Assembly (NCBI RefSeq): GCF_000298315.2
Contig: NZ_AEYE02000036.1
Span: 186,001-250,000, forward strand
Reading direction: 5' to 3'
DNA from: Rhizobium grahamii CCGE 502
GTDB lineage: Bacteria; Pseudomonadota; Alphaproteobacteria; Rhizobiales; Rhizobiaceae
Length of the DNA: 64,000 nt
Shown here: positions 45,329-54,287 of the stretch, in pieces
How the letters are laid out: each line of letters opens with the position of its first letter
How positions within the stretch are numbered: position 1 is the first letter of the stretch
Program-made: the position numbers and the translations under genes
The notes under the pieces: generated by a model
The model's input: the letters and a program-made list of their open reading frames with translations, nothing else
Databases searched by the model: none
What the model was told of the DNA's origin: nothing

Positions 45329-46219
45329 ATGACCGAAAAGAACCCTGCCGACAACTTTCCCGCCGGGTACGAAGTTCCAAAAGTATGGACCTGGGACAAG
45401 GACAACGGCGGGCAGTTTGCCAACATAAACAGACCGATCGCCGGTCCGACCCACGACAAGCCTTTGCCCGTCGGCAAGCATCCGCTGCAACTCTATTCGC
45501 TGGCAACGCCGAACGGCGTCAAGGTTACGGTCATGCTGGAGGAACTACTTGCGCTTGGGCACAAGGGCGCAGAATACGACGCTTGGCTTATCAGGATTGG
45601 CGACGGCGACCAGTTTGGTTCTGGCTTTGTGGAGGTAAACCCAAACTCGAAGATTCCAGCGCTCCTGGACCGTTCCACGCCGAAGCCGACCCGCGTTTTC
45701 GAAAGTGGTTCGATCCTTTTATACCTGGCGAACAAGTTTGGCGCCTTTCTGCCGAAAGAGCACAAAGCGCAGACGGAGGCAATGAACTGGCTGTTCTGGC
45801 AGATGGCCTCGGCGCCCTATCTTGGCGGTGGCTTTGGCCACTTCTATGCCTACGCGCCGGTGCAGATCAAATACGCCATCGACCGTTTCTCGATGGAAGT
45901 AAAGCGGCAGCTCGACGTGCTTGACCGCCACCTTGAAAGCAACAGGTTCATGGCGGGTGAAGAATATTCTATCGCCGATATCGCAATTTGGCCCTGGTAC
46001 GGCAATCTCGCCCAGGGCGAGGCATATGGCGACGCCGGGAGCTTTCTGAACGTCCAAAGTTACAGGAATGTACAACGTTGGACCGCCGAAATAGCCGACC
46101 GCCCTGCGGTCAAGCGCGGCCGTATGGTCAACCGAATACGCGGTGAACCGTCGGAACAGCTCCACGAACGTCACGAGGCCACCGACTTCGAGACACGCAC
46201 ACAGGACAGAATCGGCTGA
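45329..46219 (+). CDS. yghU: YghU-type glutathione S-transferase / disulfide-bond reductase
   Basis: A 296-residue Nu-class GST of the YghU type: VWTWDKDNGGQFANINRPIAGPTHDKPLPVGKHPLQLYSLATPNGVKVTVMLEELLALG, then VNPNSKIPALLD and RVFESGSILLYLANKFG (glutathione-binding Glu-Ser). The C-terminal helical domain has NWLFWQMASAPYLGGGFGHFY and EYSIADIAIWPW. YghU proteins bind two glutathiones and act as disulfide reductases or peroxidases. It is 196 bases after the importer ATPase on the same strand, with its own AAAGGA; it may be independently expressed. It could remove thiol adducts formed during sulfur-compound breakdown. Confidence 0.88.
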   Translation: MTEKNPADNFPAGYEVPKVWTWDKDNGGQFANINRPIAGPTHDKPLPVGKHPLQLYSLATPNGVKVTVMLEELLALGHKGAEYDAWLIRIGDGDQFGSGFVEVNPNSKIPALLDRSTPKPTRVFESGSILLYLANKFGAFLPKEHKAQTEAMNWLFWQMASAPYLGGGFGHFYAYAPVQIKYAIDRFSMEVKRQLDVLDRHLESNRFMAGEEYSIADIAIWPWYGNLAQGEAYGDAGSFLNVQSYRNVQRWTAEIADRPAVKRGRMVNRIRGEPSEQLHERHEATDFETRTQDRIG

Positions 46220-46369
46220 GACGGCGAAGAGCAGCATTGCAAGGGAACTGCAGCCTTTCCGTTGTCCTCCGATCGTACGCGGCTGCATTTTGAGGCGTGC
46301 ATTGAGGATGGTTCGTTTGATAAGCTACACACGAACCTTTCGCGATCATCAGGGGTTCGGGAGATTGTA

Positions 46370-47740
46370 TTGATTTACGATGTAATCGTTGTCGGCTCCG
46401 GGTTCTCTGCAATCGCGGTCGTTTGCAATCTTGTTGAACACCTTTCCGATACCGCAAGCGTCGCCGTTATCGGTGACGATCCGGGTTTTGGGAGGGGCAC
46501 GGCCTACCGGACAGAGCTCCATTTGCATCGCCTGAATGTCCCCGCGAGTCGCATGAGCCTGTTTCCGGAACGACCGCTGGAATTCGTCAAGTGGCTGGAG
46601 GGCCACGAAAGGTCACTTCAAGGGAGTGATTTCGCATCACGCAACGACTACGGGCTCTATCTTCGGGACACCTTGGCCGGCCTTCTTCGAAAGCGTGACG
46701 GACGCTGCCGAGTGGACTTCGTCAAGGCTAAGGCTACCGGCTGCGTAGAGCGCTACACCAGCACGCTCGGCTTTCAGCTCAGCAATGGCGACGAGATAGC
46801 CGGTAGGCATGTTGTGCTTTGCCTTGGTGTTGGAAACGCCGGTCTTCCGGCCCAGCCATTTGGCACTGCGGCGGCGGGTCGATCACGCATCATCAAAAAC
46901 CCATGGCGACTTTCCTGGCTAAGGCGGGTAGCACCAATGGACAGAGTGTGCATTCTTGGCTCCGGGCTTACAATGATCGATCAGGTTCTGGCGCTTCGTG
47001 CACATGGCCATCGCGGGGTGATCGACGTCCTTTCACGCCGGGGCCTGATTCCGCTCGATCACCTTAGAACACAGGTCGCACCGCTCAAAATCGATACGCA
47101 GACCCTACCAGCCAAGATCAGTGCAATATTGAAATTCCTACGCGAACAGGCGCGAGACGCGGAAGATTGGCGGTGCGTGATGGATGGACTGCGTCCGGTG
47201 ACGCAAGACCTCTGGAAACAGCTCACACTCCCTGAGCGATCTCGCTTTCTTCGCCATGCGCTACCGTGGTGGAATATTCATCGCCATCGCGTTGCCCCGG
47301 ATGTATTTGAAAGCTTCATTTCGTTGGTTCGCGCGGGGACCGTCCGCGTTCAGGCGGGGTTCCTCAAGTCCATTGAAATGCAAGGCGCCGATGGCATTGT
47401 TGCGAAATACAGAATGCGCGCTCTACGAGAGATTGCCGAGATCAGAGCCGCCTGGTTGGTCAATTGCACCGGCATGGAGCGAGCCGGCATTGATCACTCA
47501 CCGCTACTGAATGAAATGATGAGGCTTGGATTGATTGCGCAAGATCCGCTGCGACTTGGTATCCAAGTAAACGATCGCTCCGAAGTCCAGTTCACGACTG
47601 AAACCGAACGAGCGCGCCTCTTTTGCGTGGGGGCCCTCACGGCTGGACAGTTCTGGGAGATAACCGCCGTTCCGGACATTCGAATACAAGCAAAAGCGGT
47701 TGCCGAGGAAATTGGTCGATCACAAGAAAGCATTTGCTAG
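46370..47740 (+). CDS. FAD/NAD(P)-binding oxidoreductase, YdhS-like
   Basis: A 456-residue flavoprotein of the NAD_binding_9 (PF13454) family: IYDVIVVGSGFSAIAVVCNLVEHL, VIGDDPGFGRGTAYRTELHLHRLNVPASRMSLFPERPLEFVKWL, then VVLCLGVGNAGLPAQP, VCILGSGLTMIDQVLALRAHGHRGVIDVLSRRG and a late NCTGMERAG. The start is TTG 46370 by homology, with GGGAG six bases upstream. The family's reactions are not established. It follows yghU by 150 bases. A fragment of the same family lies at 31625-31780 next to a decayed monooxygenase, so it recurs beside sulfur-type genes. Confidence 0.8.
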   Translation: MIYDVIVVGSGFSAIAVVCNLVEHLSDTASVAVIGDDPGFGRGTAYRTELHLHRLNVPASRMSLFPERPLEFVKWLEGHERSLQGSDFASRNDYGLYLRDTLAGLLRKRDGRCRVDFVKAKATGCVERYTSTLGFQLSNGDEIAGRHVVLCLGVGNAGLPAQPFGTAAAGRSRIIKNPWRLSWLRRVAPMDRVCILGSGLTMIDQVLALRAHGHRGVIDVLSRRGLIPLDHLRTQVAPLKIDTQTLPAKISAILKFLREQARDAEDWRCVMDGLRPVTQDLWKQLTLPERSRFLRHALPWWNIHRHRVAPDVFESFISLVRAGTVRVQAGFLKSIEMQGADGIVAKYRMRALREIAEIRAAWLVNCTGMERAGIDHSPLLNEMMRLGLIAQDPLRLGIQVNDRSEVQFTTETERARLFCVGALTAGQFWEITAVPDIRIQAKAVAEEIGRSQESIC

Positions 47741-48123
47741 CGATGACCGCAGTGAGTGCATGAGGCTTCAATGAAGGATGAGCCCTTTGATTACGGCGCC
47801 GACAACCCAAGTTGGTCGATCAAAACGGTGCTTGCGCCAGACACAATGTTCAGTGCAGTTGCACGTGCTGCGACGCGTCCGAGACAGCTAAACTGCTTAC
47901 CCGCACTTCGACTGGAACTCCTTTGGACGAATTGCGCGAGCCTTCCGCGCGACAGCTGACGCGAGATGGCAGCTACCGGCTGAACGGCTCGGCCCGATGG
48001 TCTGATCACCGCAGCAAAGCGATCAAAGCACTAGCCGCCAGACCGGCGTGTCCCCTCTTCATTGGTCCGAGGCATTTCGCAGCGGCAGGCCGTTCGGCTC
48101 GCGGAGTGTAGTTGTCGTCAAGC
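47741..48123. other. Gap with no recognised gene
   Basis: A short plus-strand frame (47771-47959) and scattered others are open but do not match any family. I see no repeats or hairpins of note. Confidence 0.4.
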
Positions 48124-48648
48124 TCATTCGCTAGACGCCGTCCTTTCTGCCTGGGAGGAAGAGTCCATTGAATAGCGAAAATCACAGTGGCTTGCGCCTT
48201 CCATGATGGTTTGCGTTCGTTGCAAACGAATGCGCGGATCGTATCCTTGACAGAATACGGCATCGCGATTGCAAGACAGGAGGTGACCTATTTTTGCCAA
48301 TCCCATTGCCTTGTAGGTTTCGGCGTAGCGACAGCGATGCACATCGTAGTCAAACTTTGTTTCTGTCGAATTCAGTATGTCCACGACGAGCGCATCGTCT
48401 TTCGTCCAGAGGCTTTGCAATTCAGCGAAGGATCGAAGGCTCGTTCCGGACTTTTCTCTGCTGGCAAATGACTGTGCACTCGAAATTGCGGCCGTTCGAA
48501 TTGCCCTATCAACGATACCGACTGCAGCATCCTCGCCGAAAGCAGCCACCATCTCCTCGTATATTGGGGCGATGATTTCCGCCTCGATCGTTCGCCGCTC
48601 CAATATGCCAAGTTCGCTATCTTTTGTGTTGTCAACGCTCTTGGTCAT
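48124..48648 (-). CDS. ATC-hydrolase-like protein (L-2-amino-thiazoline-4-carboxylate hydrolase family)
   Basis: A 174-residue protein of the ATC_hydrolase family (PF14196). The N-terminus has ERRTIEAEIIAPIYEEMVAAFGEDAAVGIVDRAIR, and the diagnostic C-terminus has IGHLLSCNRDAVFCQGYDPRIRLQRTQTIMEGASHCDFRY (two Cys and the HCDFRY block). Known members open the thiazoline ring of ATC on the way to L-cysteine. The start at 48648 follows a GGAGAAGGG; the frame is open 33 codons further. It is divergent from the SfnB-like gene at 48964. In this setting a role in releasing sulfur from a heterocycle is attractive; substrate inferred only. Confidence 0.75.
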   Translation of the reverse strand: MTKSVDNTKDSELGILERRTIEAEIIAPIYEEMVAAFGEDAAVGIVDRAIRTAAISSAQSFASREKSGTSLRSFAELQSLWTKDDALVVDILNSTETKFDYDVHRCRYAETYKAMGLAKIGHLLSCNRDAVFCQGYDPRIRLQRTQTIMEGASHCDFRYSMDSSSQAERTASSE

Positions 48649-48853
48649 GCCCTTCTCCAGATTTGAGCCGTTTCTTGCCGAATATTGATGCAGGATGGTG
48701 CACCCAGAAGACCGGAGCAAGGCAGAAACAACTTTCCGTTTCGTCACGTCACAAATTGGCGATCAAAACCAAGAGTAGGACCAATCCCCGAACGTCGTCA
48801 GATCGAAAGTCCCGCCCGCAGTCCTAGCCCCGCAGCCATAACAGTGGGCCATG

Positions 48854-48867
48854 TTCTATCGATAGAA
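48854..48867. promoter_or_regulatory. Perfect 14-bp palindrome between divergent genes
   Basis: TTCTATCGATAGAA reads the same on both strands. It lies 97 bases upstream of the SfnB-like gene and 206 bases from the divergent ATC-hydrolase-like gene. It contains the TCTAT/ATAGA half-sites seen elsewhere in the window, but with a 2-base instead of a 7-base spacer. Confidence 0.4.
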
Positions 48868-48963
48868 GTCCTTGCTGAAGCGAGGTTTAAAAAGGGAAAG
48901 TCTTGCCTCGAAGCATTCCGTGAGTTGTTGCATCGTGACGCCAGCAATTCAAAGGAGTCACCA

Positions 48964-50181
48964 ATGAACGCCTATCTGCATCATCTCGTTCCCGAAAGGG
49001 CAGTCGCCACCGTGCTTGATAGTGAAGCTGGAGCGATTGAGGTTGCCCGCGAGCTTGCAAAAAGCTTCCGGGCAACAGCGTCAAGCAGAGATAGCGAGCG
49101 ACTATTGCCCTTTACCGAACTTGACGTGCTTTCCCAATCCGGCCTTCTCGGGATCACCGTGCCGGAGGAATATGGCGGACTCGATGTTTCCAACGCGGTG
49201 CTTGCGGAAATCACTGCTATAATTTCGGAGGCGGATGGCTCGATTGGTCAGATCCCGCAGAACCATTTCTATATCCTGGAGGCGCTGCGCACAGACGGCA
49301 CCGAAGAACAGAAGCGTTACTACTTCGGCCGCGCGCTTGCCGGAGACCGGTTTGGCAACGCCCTCTCGGAGCGTGGAACGAAGACGGTCGGTCATTATAA
49401 CACGCGCATTGCGCGTGACGGCATCGGCTATCGTATCAACGGACGCAAATACTACTCGACTGGTGTTCTCTTTGCCGATTGGATCACCGTCTTCGCACTC
49501 GACGAGGGTGAACGCCTGGTGATGGCCTTCGTGCCGAAGGGCACCGACGGCGTTGAGATCATCGACGACTGGGATGGCTTCGGCCAGCGCGTGACTGGTA
49601 GCGGTACGACGGTGCTCGACAATGTCTATGTCCACGCGGATTCCGTGGTTCATCATCACAAGGGGTTCGAGCGACCCACGACAATAGGCTCAGTCGGGCA
49701 GATCATTCATGCCGGGATCGACCTCGGCATCGCCCGCGCGGCCTTTGCGGAAACGCTGGACTTCGTGCGGACGAAATCGCGCCCTTGGACGAACAGCGGC
49801 GTCGACAATGCAGCGGATGATCCGCTGACGATCGCCAAAGTCGGCCAGCTCGCCATCCGATTGGAAGCTGCGTCGGCGACGGTGGAGCGGGCCGGACGCA
49901 AGGTTGATCTGGCGCAGATCGACACCACGGAAGAAAACGTTGTGGACGCTACGCTCGCTGTAGCCGCCGCGAAGGTTCTGACGACCGAGATCGCCCTTGA
50001 AGCAACCACCACCCTCTTCGAGCTTGCCGGCACGGCATCCGTGAAGCTCGATCTCAATCTCGATCGCCACTGGCGTAATGCACGAACCCATACGCTGCAC
50101 GATCCGGTGCGCTGGAAGCACCATGTCGTTGGCAATTATCATCTAAACCGCGTCATACCACCAAAGAGCGGTGCTCTTTAA
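48964..50181 (+). CDS. SfnB/DszC-like flavin-dependent monooxygenase (acyl-CoA dehydrogenase fold), first
   Basis: A 405-residue protein with the acyl-CoA dehydrogenase fold used by SfnB and DszC. Marks are LLPFTELDVLSQSGLLGITVPEEYGGLDVSNAVLAEIT, SDGSIGQIPQNHFYILE-type helix (here EADGSIGQIPQNHFY), GNALSERGT, YRINGRKYYSTG and WDGFGQRVTGSGT, the latter typical of the FMNH2-dependent sulfur branch. The C-terminal RHWRNARTHTLHDPVRWKHHVVGNY is the branch's own ending. No catalytic Glu of true acyl-CoA dehydrogenases is evident. The ATG at 48964 follows AAAGGAG. A bidirectional terminator ends it. It should oxidise an organosulfur compound with reduced flavin from a separate reductase. Confidence 0.82.
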   Translation: MNAYLHHLVPERAVATVLDSEAGAIEVARELAKSFRATASSRDSERLLPFTELDVLSQSGLLGITVPEEYGGLDVSNAVLAEITAIISEADGSIGQIPQNHFYILEALRTDGTEEQKRYYFGRALAGDRFGNALSERGTKTVGHYNTRIARDGIGYRINGRKYYSTGVLFADWITVFALDEGERLVMAFVPKGTDGVEIIDDWDGFGQRVTGSGTTVLDNVYVHADSVVHHHKGFERPTTIGSVGQIIHAGIDLGIARAAFAETLDFVRTKSRPWTNSGVDNAADDPLTIAKVGQLAIRLEAASATVERAGRKVDLAQIDTTEENVVDATLAVAAAKVLTTEIALEATTTLFELAGTASVKLDLNLDRHWRNARTHTLHDPVRWKHHVVGNYHLNRVIPPKSGAL

Positions 50182-50200
50182 AAAGAGGTCTGCAAAACAA

Positions 50201-50228
50201 AACCCCATTCCCGCGCAGGAATGGGGTT
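50201..50228. terminator. Bidirectional hairpin terminator between convergent genes
   Basis: AACCCCATTCC-N6-GGAATGGGGTT is a perfect 11-bp stem with a 6-base loop, placed 20 bases after one monooxygenase gene and 25 bases after the other, which point toward each other. A-rich sequence upstream and T-containing sequence downstream (TTGTGTATTT) support termination in both directions. Confidence 0.8.
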
Positions 50229-50252
50229 GTGTATTTCTCGGGATGACATGCC

Positions 50253-51452
50253 TCAGCTATAGAGGCTAACCTCGGGAATTTTGTCATTCAGGACGAACTC
50301 GCCGACTTCCTTGGCCTTGTAGAAAACCGGATCGTGCAACGTGTGCGTACGGACGTTTCTCCAGTAGCGGTCAAATCGATAGCGCTCCGCCGTGGACCGC
50401 GCGCCCGTCAGTTCGAAGACACGTGACGTGATGTCGAGCGAAACATGCGTAGCGTTCACCTTGGCCGCATATGCTTCTGCTGCTGCTTCGCCACGCTCGC
50501 GTGCCGTGACGTGATGGCCTCGGGCGAGACTTGCCTGGACGGCAGCGGCGGCACTGTCCGCCAGCGCGGTCGTCGCTTTCAGTGCCGCCGTGAACTCACC
50601 GACGCGCTCGAGAATATAGGGATCGTCCGCGGCGCGCCCGACACCTGACGTAACCCAAGGGCGCGTCGTCGTTCGCACATAGTCGATTGCTGCCTGCAGC
50701 GCCCCTTCGGCCGTTCCAAGGTAGAAATTGACGAAAACGAGCTGGATCAGCGGCGTGTTAAAGGTCGCGAGCACCGGCGGTGGCGCGTCGGGCGCTTCGA
50801 CGAAATCCTCTTCGTAAACGGGAAAATCGTGGAACTCGACGCTGCCGCTGTCAGAGAGACGTTGGCCGAAATTGTCCCAGTCGTCGTTGGCGGCATAGCC
50901 CGGCCGACTTGTCGGGACCGCGAAGCCGACGACCTTGTCGTCAAGGCTCGCATTCGCGTTGATGTAATCGGAGACATGCGCCGCCGTAGAGAAGGACTTG
51001 CGACCGTTGAGCACATAGCCGCTGCCTCGACGCGTTAGCACCAGGCCGGGATCGCGTGGATTGACCGCAGCCCCCCAATAGAGGTTCTTGGCAACCGTTT
51101 CGCTTCCAAGCGAGCGGGCGCGGGCCTCGTCGAACGCCCAGTAGACATACTGGCTGTTGACAAAATGATAGCCGAGCAGCTGCCCGATGGAGCTTTCACC
51201 GCGGGCGAGTATCCGCACCAATCTGAGACCGTCCACCCAGTCCAGTCCGCCACCACCCACCTCCGGTGCATGCAGCGAGTTCAGGAGGCCAGAGCCTTTG
51301 AGTTTGACGATCTCGGCAAACGGCGGATGGCCGTCGCGATCAAGCTCGGCGGCGCGCTTAGAAAGATCGGCCGAAATGTCTTCTGCGCGCGCGAAAAGAG
51401 CCTCCCGGCTGGTGTTGCGATTGGTAGCAAAGAGCACGTTGGATTGGCTCAT
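50253..51452 (-). CDS. SfnB/DszC-like flavin-dependent monooxygenase (acyl-CoA dehydrogenase fold), second
   Basis: A 399-residue relative of the protein at 48964, about as distant from it as different family branches. It shows HPPFAEIVKLKGSGLLNSLHAPEVGGGGLDWVDGLRLVRILARGESSIGQLLGYHF, YVLNGRKSFSTAAHVSDY, WDNFGQRLSDSGSVEFHDFPV and the closing RYWRNVRTHTLHDPVFYKAKEVGEFVLN, shared with DszC/SfnB. It is the downstream gene of the binding protein at 51526-52569 (gap 73 bases), so it probably acts on what that importer brings in. Reduced flavin must come from elsewhere. Confidence 0.82.
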   Translation of the reverse strand: MSQSNVLFATNRNTSREALFARAEDISADLSKRAAELDRDGHPPFAEIVKLKGSGLLNSLHAPEVGGGGLDWVDGLRLVRILARGESSIGQLLGYHFVNSQYVYWAFDEARARSLGSETVAKNLYWGAAVNPRDPGLVLTRRGSGYVLNGRKSFSTAAHVSDYINANASLDDKVVGFAVPTSRPGYAANDDWDNFGQRLSDSGSVEFHDFPVYEEDFVEAPDAPPPVLATFNTPLIQLVFVNFYLGTAEGALQAAIDYVRTTTRPWVTSGVGRAADDPYILERVGEFTAALKATTALADSAAAAVQASLARGHHVTARERGEAAAEAYAAKVNATHVSLDITSRVFELTGARSTAERYRFDRYWRNVRTHTLHDPVFYKAKEVGEFVLNDKIPEVSLYS

Positions 51453-51525
51453 GGTCGGAACTCCATTCTAAAAAGATGCCGACGGCGGCACTGCTGCTCC
51501 CGTCGGCTGGTTCGAGGCGGGCCGA

Positions 51526-52569
51526 TCAGAAAAGTTTGTCCGGAATCCAGCTTGCAGTCGCCGCATCGCTTGTGCTGAAGTCCGGCACCTTCTGCGCCAG
51601 CTCCTCGATCGTCTTGACGCCGGCCGCGCGCAGACTTTCCTGGGTCAGCAGCGTCGGTTTCACCGTAATCTGGTGGGGAAGATCCTGCCCCGCGACTTGC
51701 AGCGCCGCAGCCCGCACCGAGACCGCCCCGACGACCGCCGGATTGGTGGCAACGGTCGCGACCCACGGGCTGCCCTCCTCGGTGATCTCCTGGATATCGG
51801 CGGTCGAGACGTCGGCCGAATAGATCTTCAGCTTCTTGGCGATGCCAAGATCGTTTGCCGCAAGCTTGACGCCGCGCGCGAACTCGTCGTAGGGCGCGAA
51901 GACAACCGTGATGTCGGGATTGGCCGAGAGAGCCGCCTTGGCCTGATCGGCCGTGGAGGTAGCAGTCGTGTCGTTGACGACGCCGAAGCGAGCCTTCTCG
52001 ACGATATCAGGATTTTCCGATCTAAACTTTTCCCAGACCTCATTGCGACGATCGAGCGGCGCAAATCCGGCGACGTAGGCATAGCCGGCTTCGAAGCTCT
52101 TGCCGTTGTCCTTCGCCGCCTGCTCCAGCGCGAGCCTTGCGAGTTCGTGGTCGCTCTGTTCGACCTGCGGGATCTTCGGATTGTTGAGGTTCACGTCGAA
52201 GGCGACGACCTTGATGCCCTTGTCGAGCGCCTGCTGGGCGACGTCACCGAGCGATTCCGGCAGACCGTGGTCGATCACAATGGCGGAGACACCGAGATTG
52301 ATCGCTTGCAGGACCTGTTCGCGCTGCTGAGCCGCATCCTGGCGTCCGGGAAAGACGCGCAGATCGATGTCGAGCGATTTTGCCTGTGCCTCGGCACCGG
52401 CCTGATAGGCCTGGAAGAAGTCGCCGGCGGAGATGTAGCTGATCAGGGCGATCTTGACGCCGCCTTTGTCGAACGGCGCGGGCGCCCCATTGACGCCGCC
52501 GGCGAGCGCCGCCTCGGATGCAAAGAGTGGAATGGCAGCACTCAGGGCCAGCCGTAAAAGAAGTTTCAT
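51526..52569 (-). CDS. Sugar-class (CUT2) ABC importer, substrate-binding protein
   Basis: A 347-residue periplasmic binding protein of the ribose/autoinducer type (Peripla_BP_4). A signal peptide (LLLRLALSAAIPLFASEAALA) is followed by IALISYISAGDFFQAYQAGAEAQAKSLDIDLRVFPGRQDAAQQREQVLQAINLGVSAIVIDHGLPESLG, then VVAFDVNLNNPKIPQ and the PDITVVFAPYDEFARGVKLA and KIYSADVSTADIQEI segments. It is divergent from the ATPase/permease pair at 52803-55336, and the operator-like site at 52651 lies between them, so together they make one importer. The gene behind it is a DszC-like monooxygenase, so the ligand may be a sulfur-containing molecule rather than a plain sugar. Confidence 0.83.
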   Translation of the reverse strand: MKLLLRLALSAAIPLFASEAALAGGVNGAPAPFDKGGVKIALISYISAGDFFQAYQAGAEAQAKSLDIDLRVFPGRQDAAQQREQVLQAINLGVSAIVIDHGLPESLGDVAQQALDKGIKVVAFDVNLNNPKIPQVEQSDHELARLALEQAAKDNGKSFEAGYAYVAGFAPLDRRNEVWEKFRSENPDIVEKARFGVVNDTTATSTADQAKAALSANPDITVVFAPYDEFARGVKLAANDLGIAKKLKIYSADVSTADIQEITEEGSPWVATVATNPAVVGAVSVRAAALQVAGQDLPHQITVKPTLLTQESLRAAGVKTIEELAQKVPDFSTSDAATASWIPDKLF

Positions 52570-52650
52570 CGTCGCGTTCCTCTAAAAGATCGAAAGCGTC
52601 GTCTGACGGACGGCAGATCCCCACGACGCAGGAATTATTTAGATATAAAC

Positions 52651-52667
52651 TCTATGTTTTTAGTAGA
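52651..52667. promoter_or_regulatory. Inverted repeat TCTAT-N7-GTAGA (candidate LysR-type operator, site C)
   Basis: AAC-TCTAT-GTTTTTA-GTAGA-TTA lies in the 233-base divergent gap, 81 bases from the binding-protein start and 135 bases from the ATPase start. The arms and the T-N11-A core match sites upstream of other sulfur operons in the window. Confidence 0.55.
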
Positions 52668-52802
52668 TTAAAAAGTCCGTTTTTGCCGACCTGCGGAGAT
52701 TCTTTGTTTCGTCGGGAATAGCCGACCGGCAAAGGCTTGCCTGGAAGTTCCCTCGCCCACCGGGCCAATATCAGGCACGCGAAGCCGATCGGGACAGCCA
52801 CG

Positions 52803-54287
52803 ATGCCACTTCTTCACATTGAGAATCTCACCCGCAGTTTCGGCGCAACGCGCGCCTTAGCGGGCGCAGACATATCGATCGGGAGCGGAGAGATCGTTGC
52901 CCTGATGGGAGCCAACGGCGCGGGCAAGTCGACGCTGGTCAAGATCTTGTCGGGCGCAATCGCCGCCGACGGCGGTAGCATTATCTTGAACGGCAGTATC
53001 ATCGCTCCACGGACACCGTATGACGCTGCCCGTGCTGGCATCGCGACGGTTCATCAATCGACGGATATCGTCGGCGCGGCGGGCCAAACAGTGGCCGACG
53101 CTCTCCTCCTACATCGCTTCGCCGAGGGCGCGACACCGTTCTTCGTCTCACGCAACAGCCTGCGCCGCCAGGCGCAGACCATTCTGGCGGCTGCGGGGTT
53201 CTCGCTGCCTCTCGATCGCGACTTCGGCGATCTCTCGGCCGCCGAACGCCAGCTCGTGGCCATCGCCCGCGCGCTGGCAAACCGCGCCGATCTCCTGATC
53301 CTTGACGAGCCAACCGCGAGCCTTTCCGGAGAAGAAAGCCGGCGGCTGTTCGACATCCTCCTGCGGCTGCGCAGCCAGGGCCTCGCTATCCTCTATATTT
53401 CCCACCGCACAGCGGATCTCGAAGCGATCGCGGATCGCGCCGTTGTCATGCGCGGCGGCCGGATCGTCGGCGGCTTCACCCGCCCGATCGATTTCTCCAA
53501 CGCCATTGAGGCGATGATAGGCCGCAGGCTGGAGGCACTCCAACCCGTGGCTCGCATGCGAGCTGAAACCACGACCTTCGAAATGCGCGATGTCAGGCTT
53601 TTGCCGACAAGCAGCCCCCTCGACCTGTCGATCAGGCAAGGCGAGGTCGTCGCCATCACAGGAGTGCTTGGCGCCGGCAAGACCCGGTTGCTTTCCGCGA
53701 TCTTCGGCGCCGGCAAGCTCGCGGCGGGCACAATGCTGCTAGGCGGAAAACCTTACGCTCCGCGCTCCCCTGCCGAGGCGATCGCGGCAGGTGTTGCGAT
53801 GGCCGCGGAAGACCGCCACCGCTCCTCATTGATGCCGGCAGGCTGGCCTGGACATTCGCTTGCCGCGACCATCAGCCTCCCGCATCTCAGGACATGGTAT
53901 CGGCGAGGCATCCTCTTCGGTGGACGTGAGCAGCGCGAGGCGGCCGCGGCCATCACGCGCCTCGGCATCAAAGCGTCGGATCCGCTGGCCTCGATCTGGA
54001 GCCTTTCCGGCGGCAACCAGCAGAAGGCCGTCATCGCACGTTGGGAAGCCGAGCCAAGCCGGCTGCTTCTCCTCGACGAACCGTTTCAGGGTGTCGATGT
54101 CGGCGCGCGCCGCGACATCATCGAAGCAATCCGCGCGCGTAGCGACCGGGCCACACTGATCGCCACTTCCGACCCGGAAGAAGCCTACGAGGTCGCCGAC
54201 AGCATTCTGAGCATCGATCGCCACACCCTGCAACCGATCGCCGTCGATGCGACCGTCGATTCGGTGTTTCAAGGAACACACGCATGA
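52803..54287 (+). CDS. Sugar-class (CUT2) ABC importer, double ATP-binding protein (RbsA-like), first
   Basis: A 494-residue tandem ATPase. Half 1: Walker A GANGAGKST (about residue 36), DLSAAERQLVAIARAL (signature), LILDEPTASLS. Half 2 (from about residue 250): ITGVLGAGKTRLL (P-loop-like), LSGGNQQKAVIARW and LLLLDEPFQGVDVGARRDI. This is the RbsA/MglA layout. ATG 52803 is the start by homology; 22 codons upstream are open but unrelated. The stop overlaps the permease start (ATGA). Intact. Confidence 0.88.
   Translation: MPLLHIENLTRSFGATRALAGADISIGSGEIVALMGANGAGKSTLVKILSGAIAADGGSIILNGSIIAPRTPYDAARAGIATVHQSTDIVGAAGQTVADALLLHRFAEGATPFFVSRNSLRRQAQTILAAAGFSLPLDRDFGDLSAAERQLVAIARALANRADLLILDEPTASLSGEESRRLFDILLRLRSQGLAILYISHRTADLEAIADRAVVMRGGRIVGGFTRPIDFSNAIEAMIGRRLEALQPVARMRAETTTFEMRDVRLLPTSSPLDLSIRQGEVVAITGVLGAGKTRLLSAIFGAGKLAAGTMLLGGKPYAPRSPAEAIAAGVAMAAEDRHRSSLMPAGWPGHSLAATISLPHLRTWYRRGILFGGREQREAAAAITRLGIKASDPLASIWSLSGGNQQKAVIARWEAEPSRLLLLDEPFQGVDVGARRDIIEAIRARSDRATLIATSDPEEAYEVADSILSIDRHTLQPIAVDATVDSVFQGTHA

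Noticed and set aside
47771-47959. Short open frame upstream of the ATC-hydrolase-like gene
   Set aside because: No ribosome-binding site and no family resemblance.
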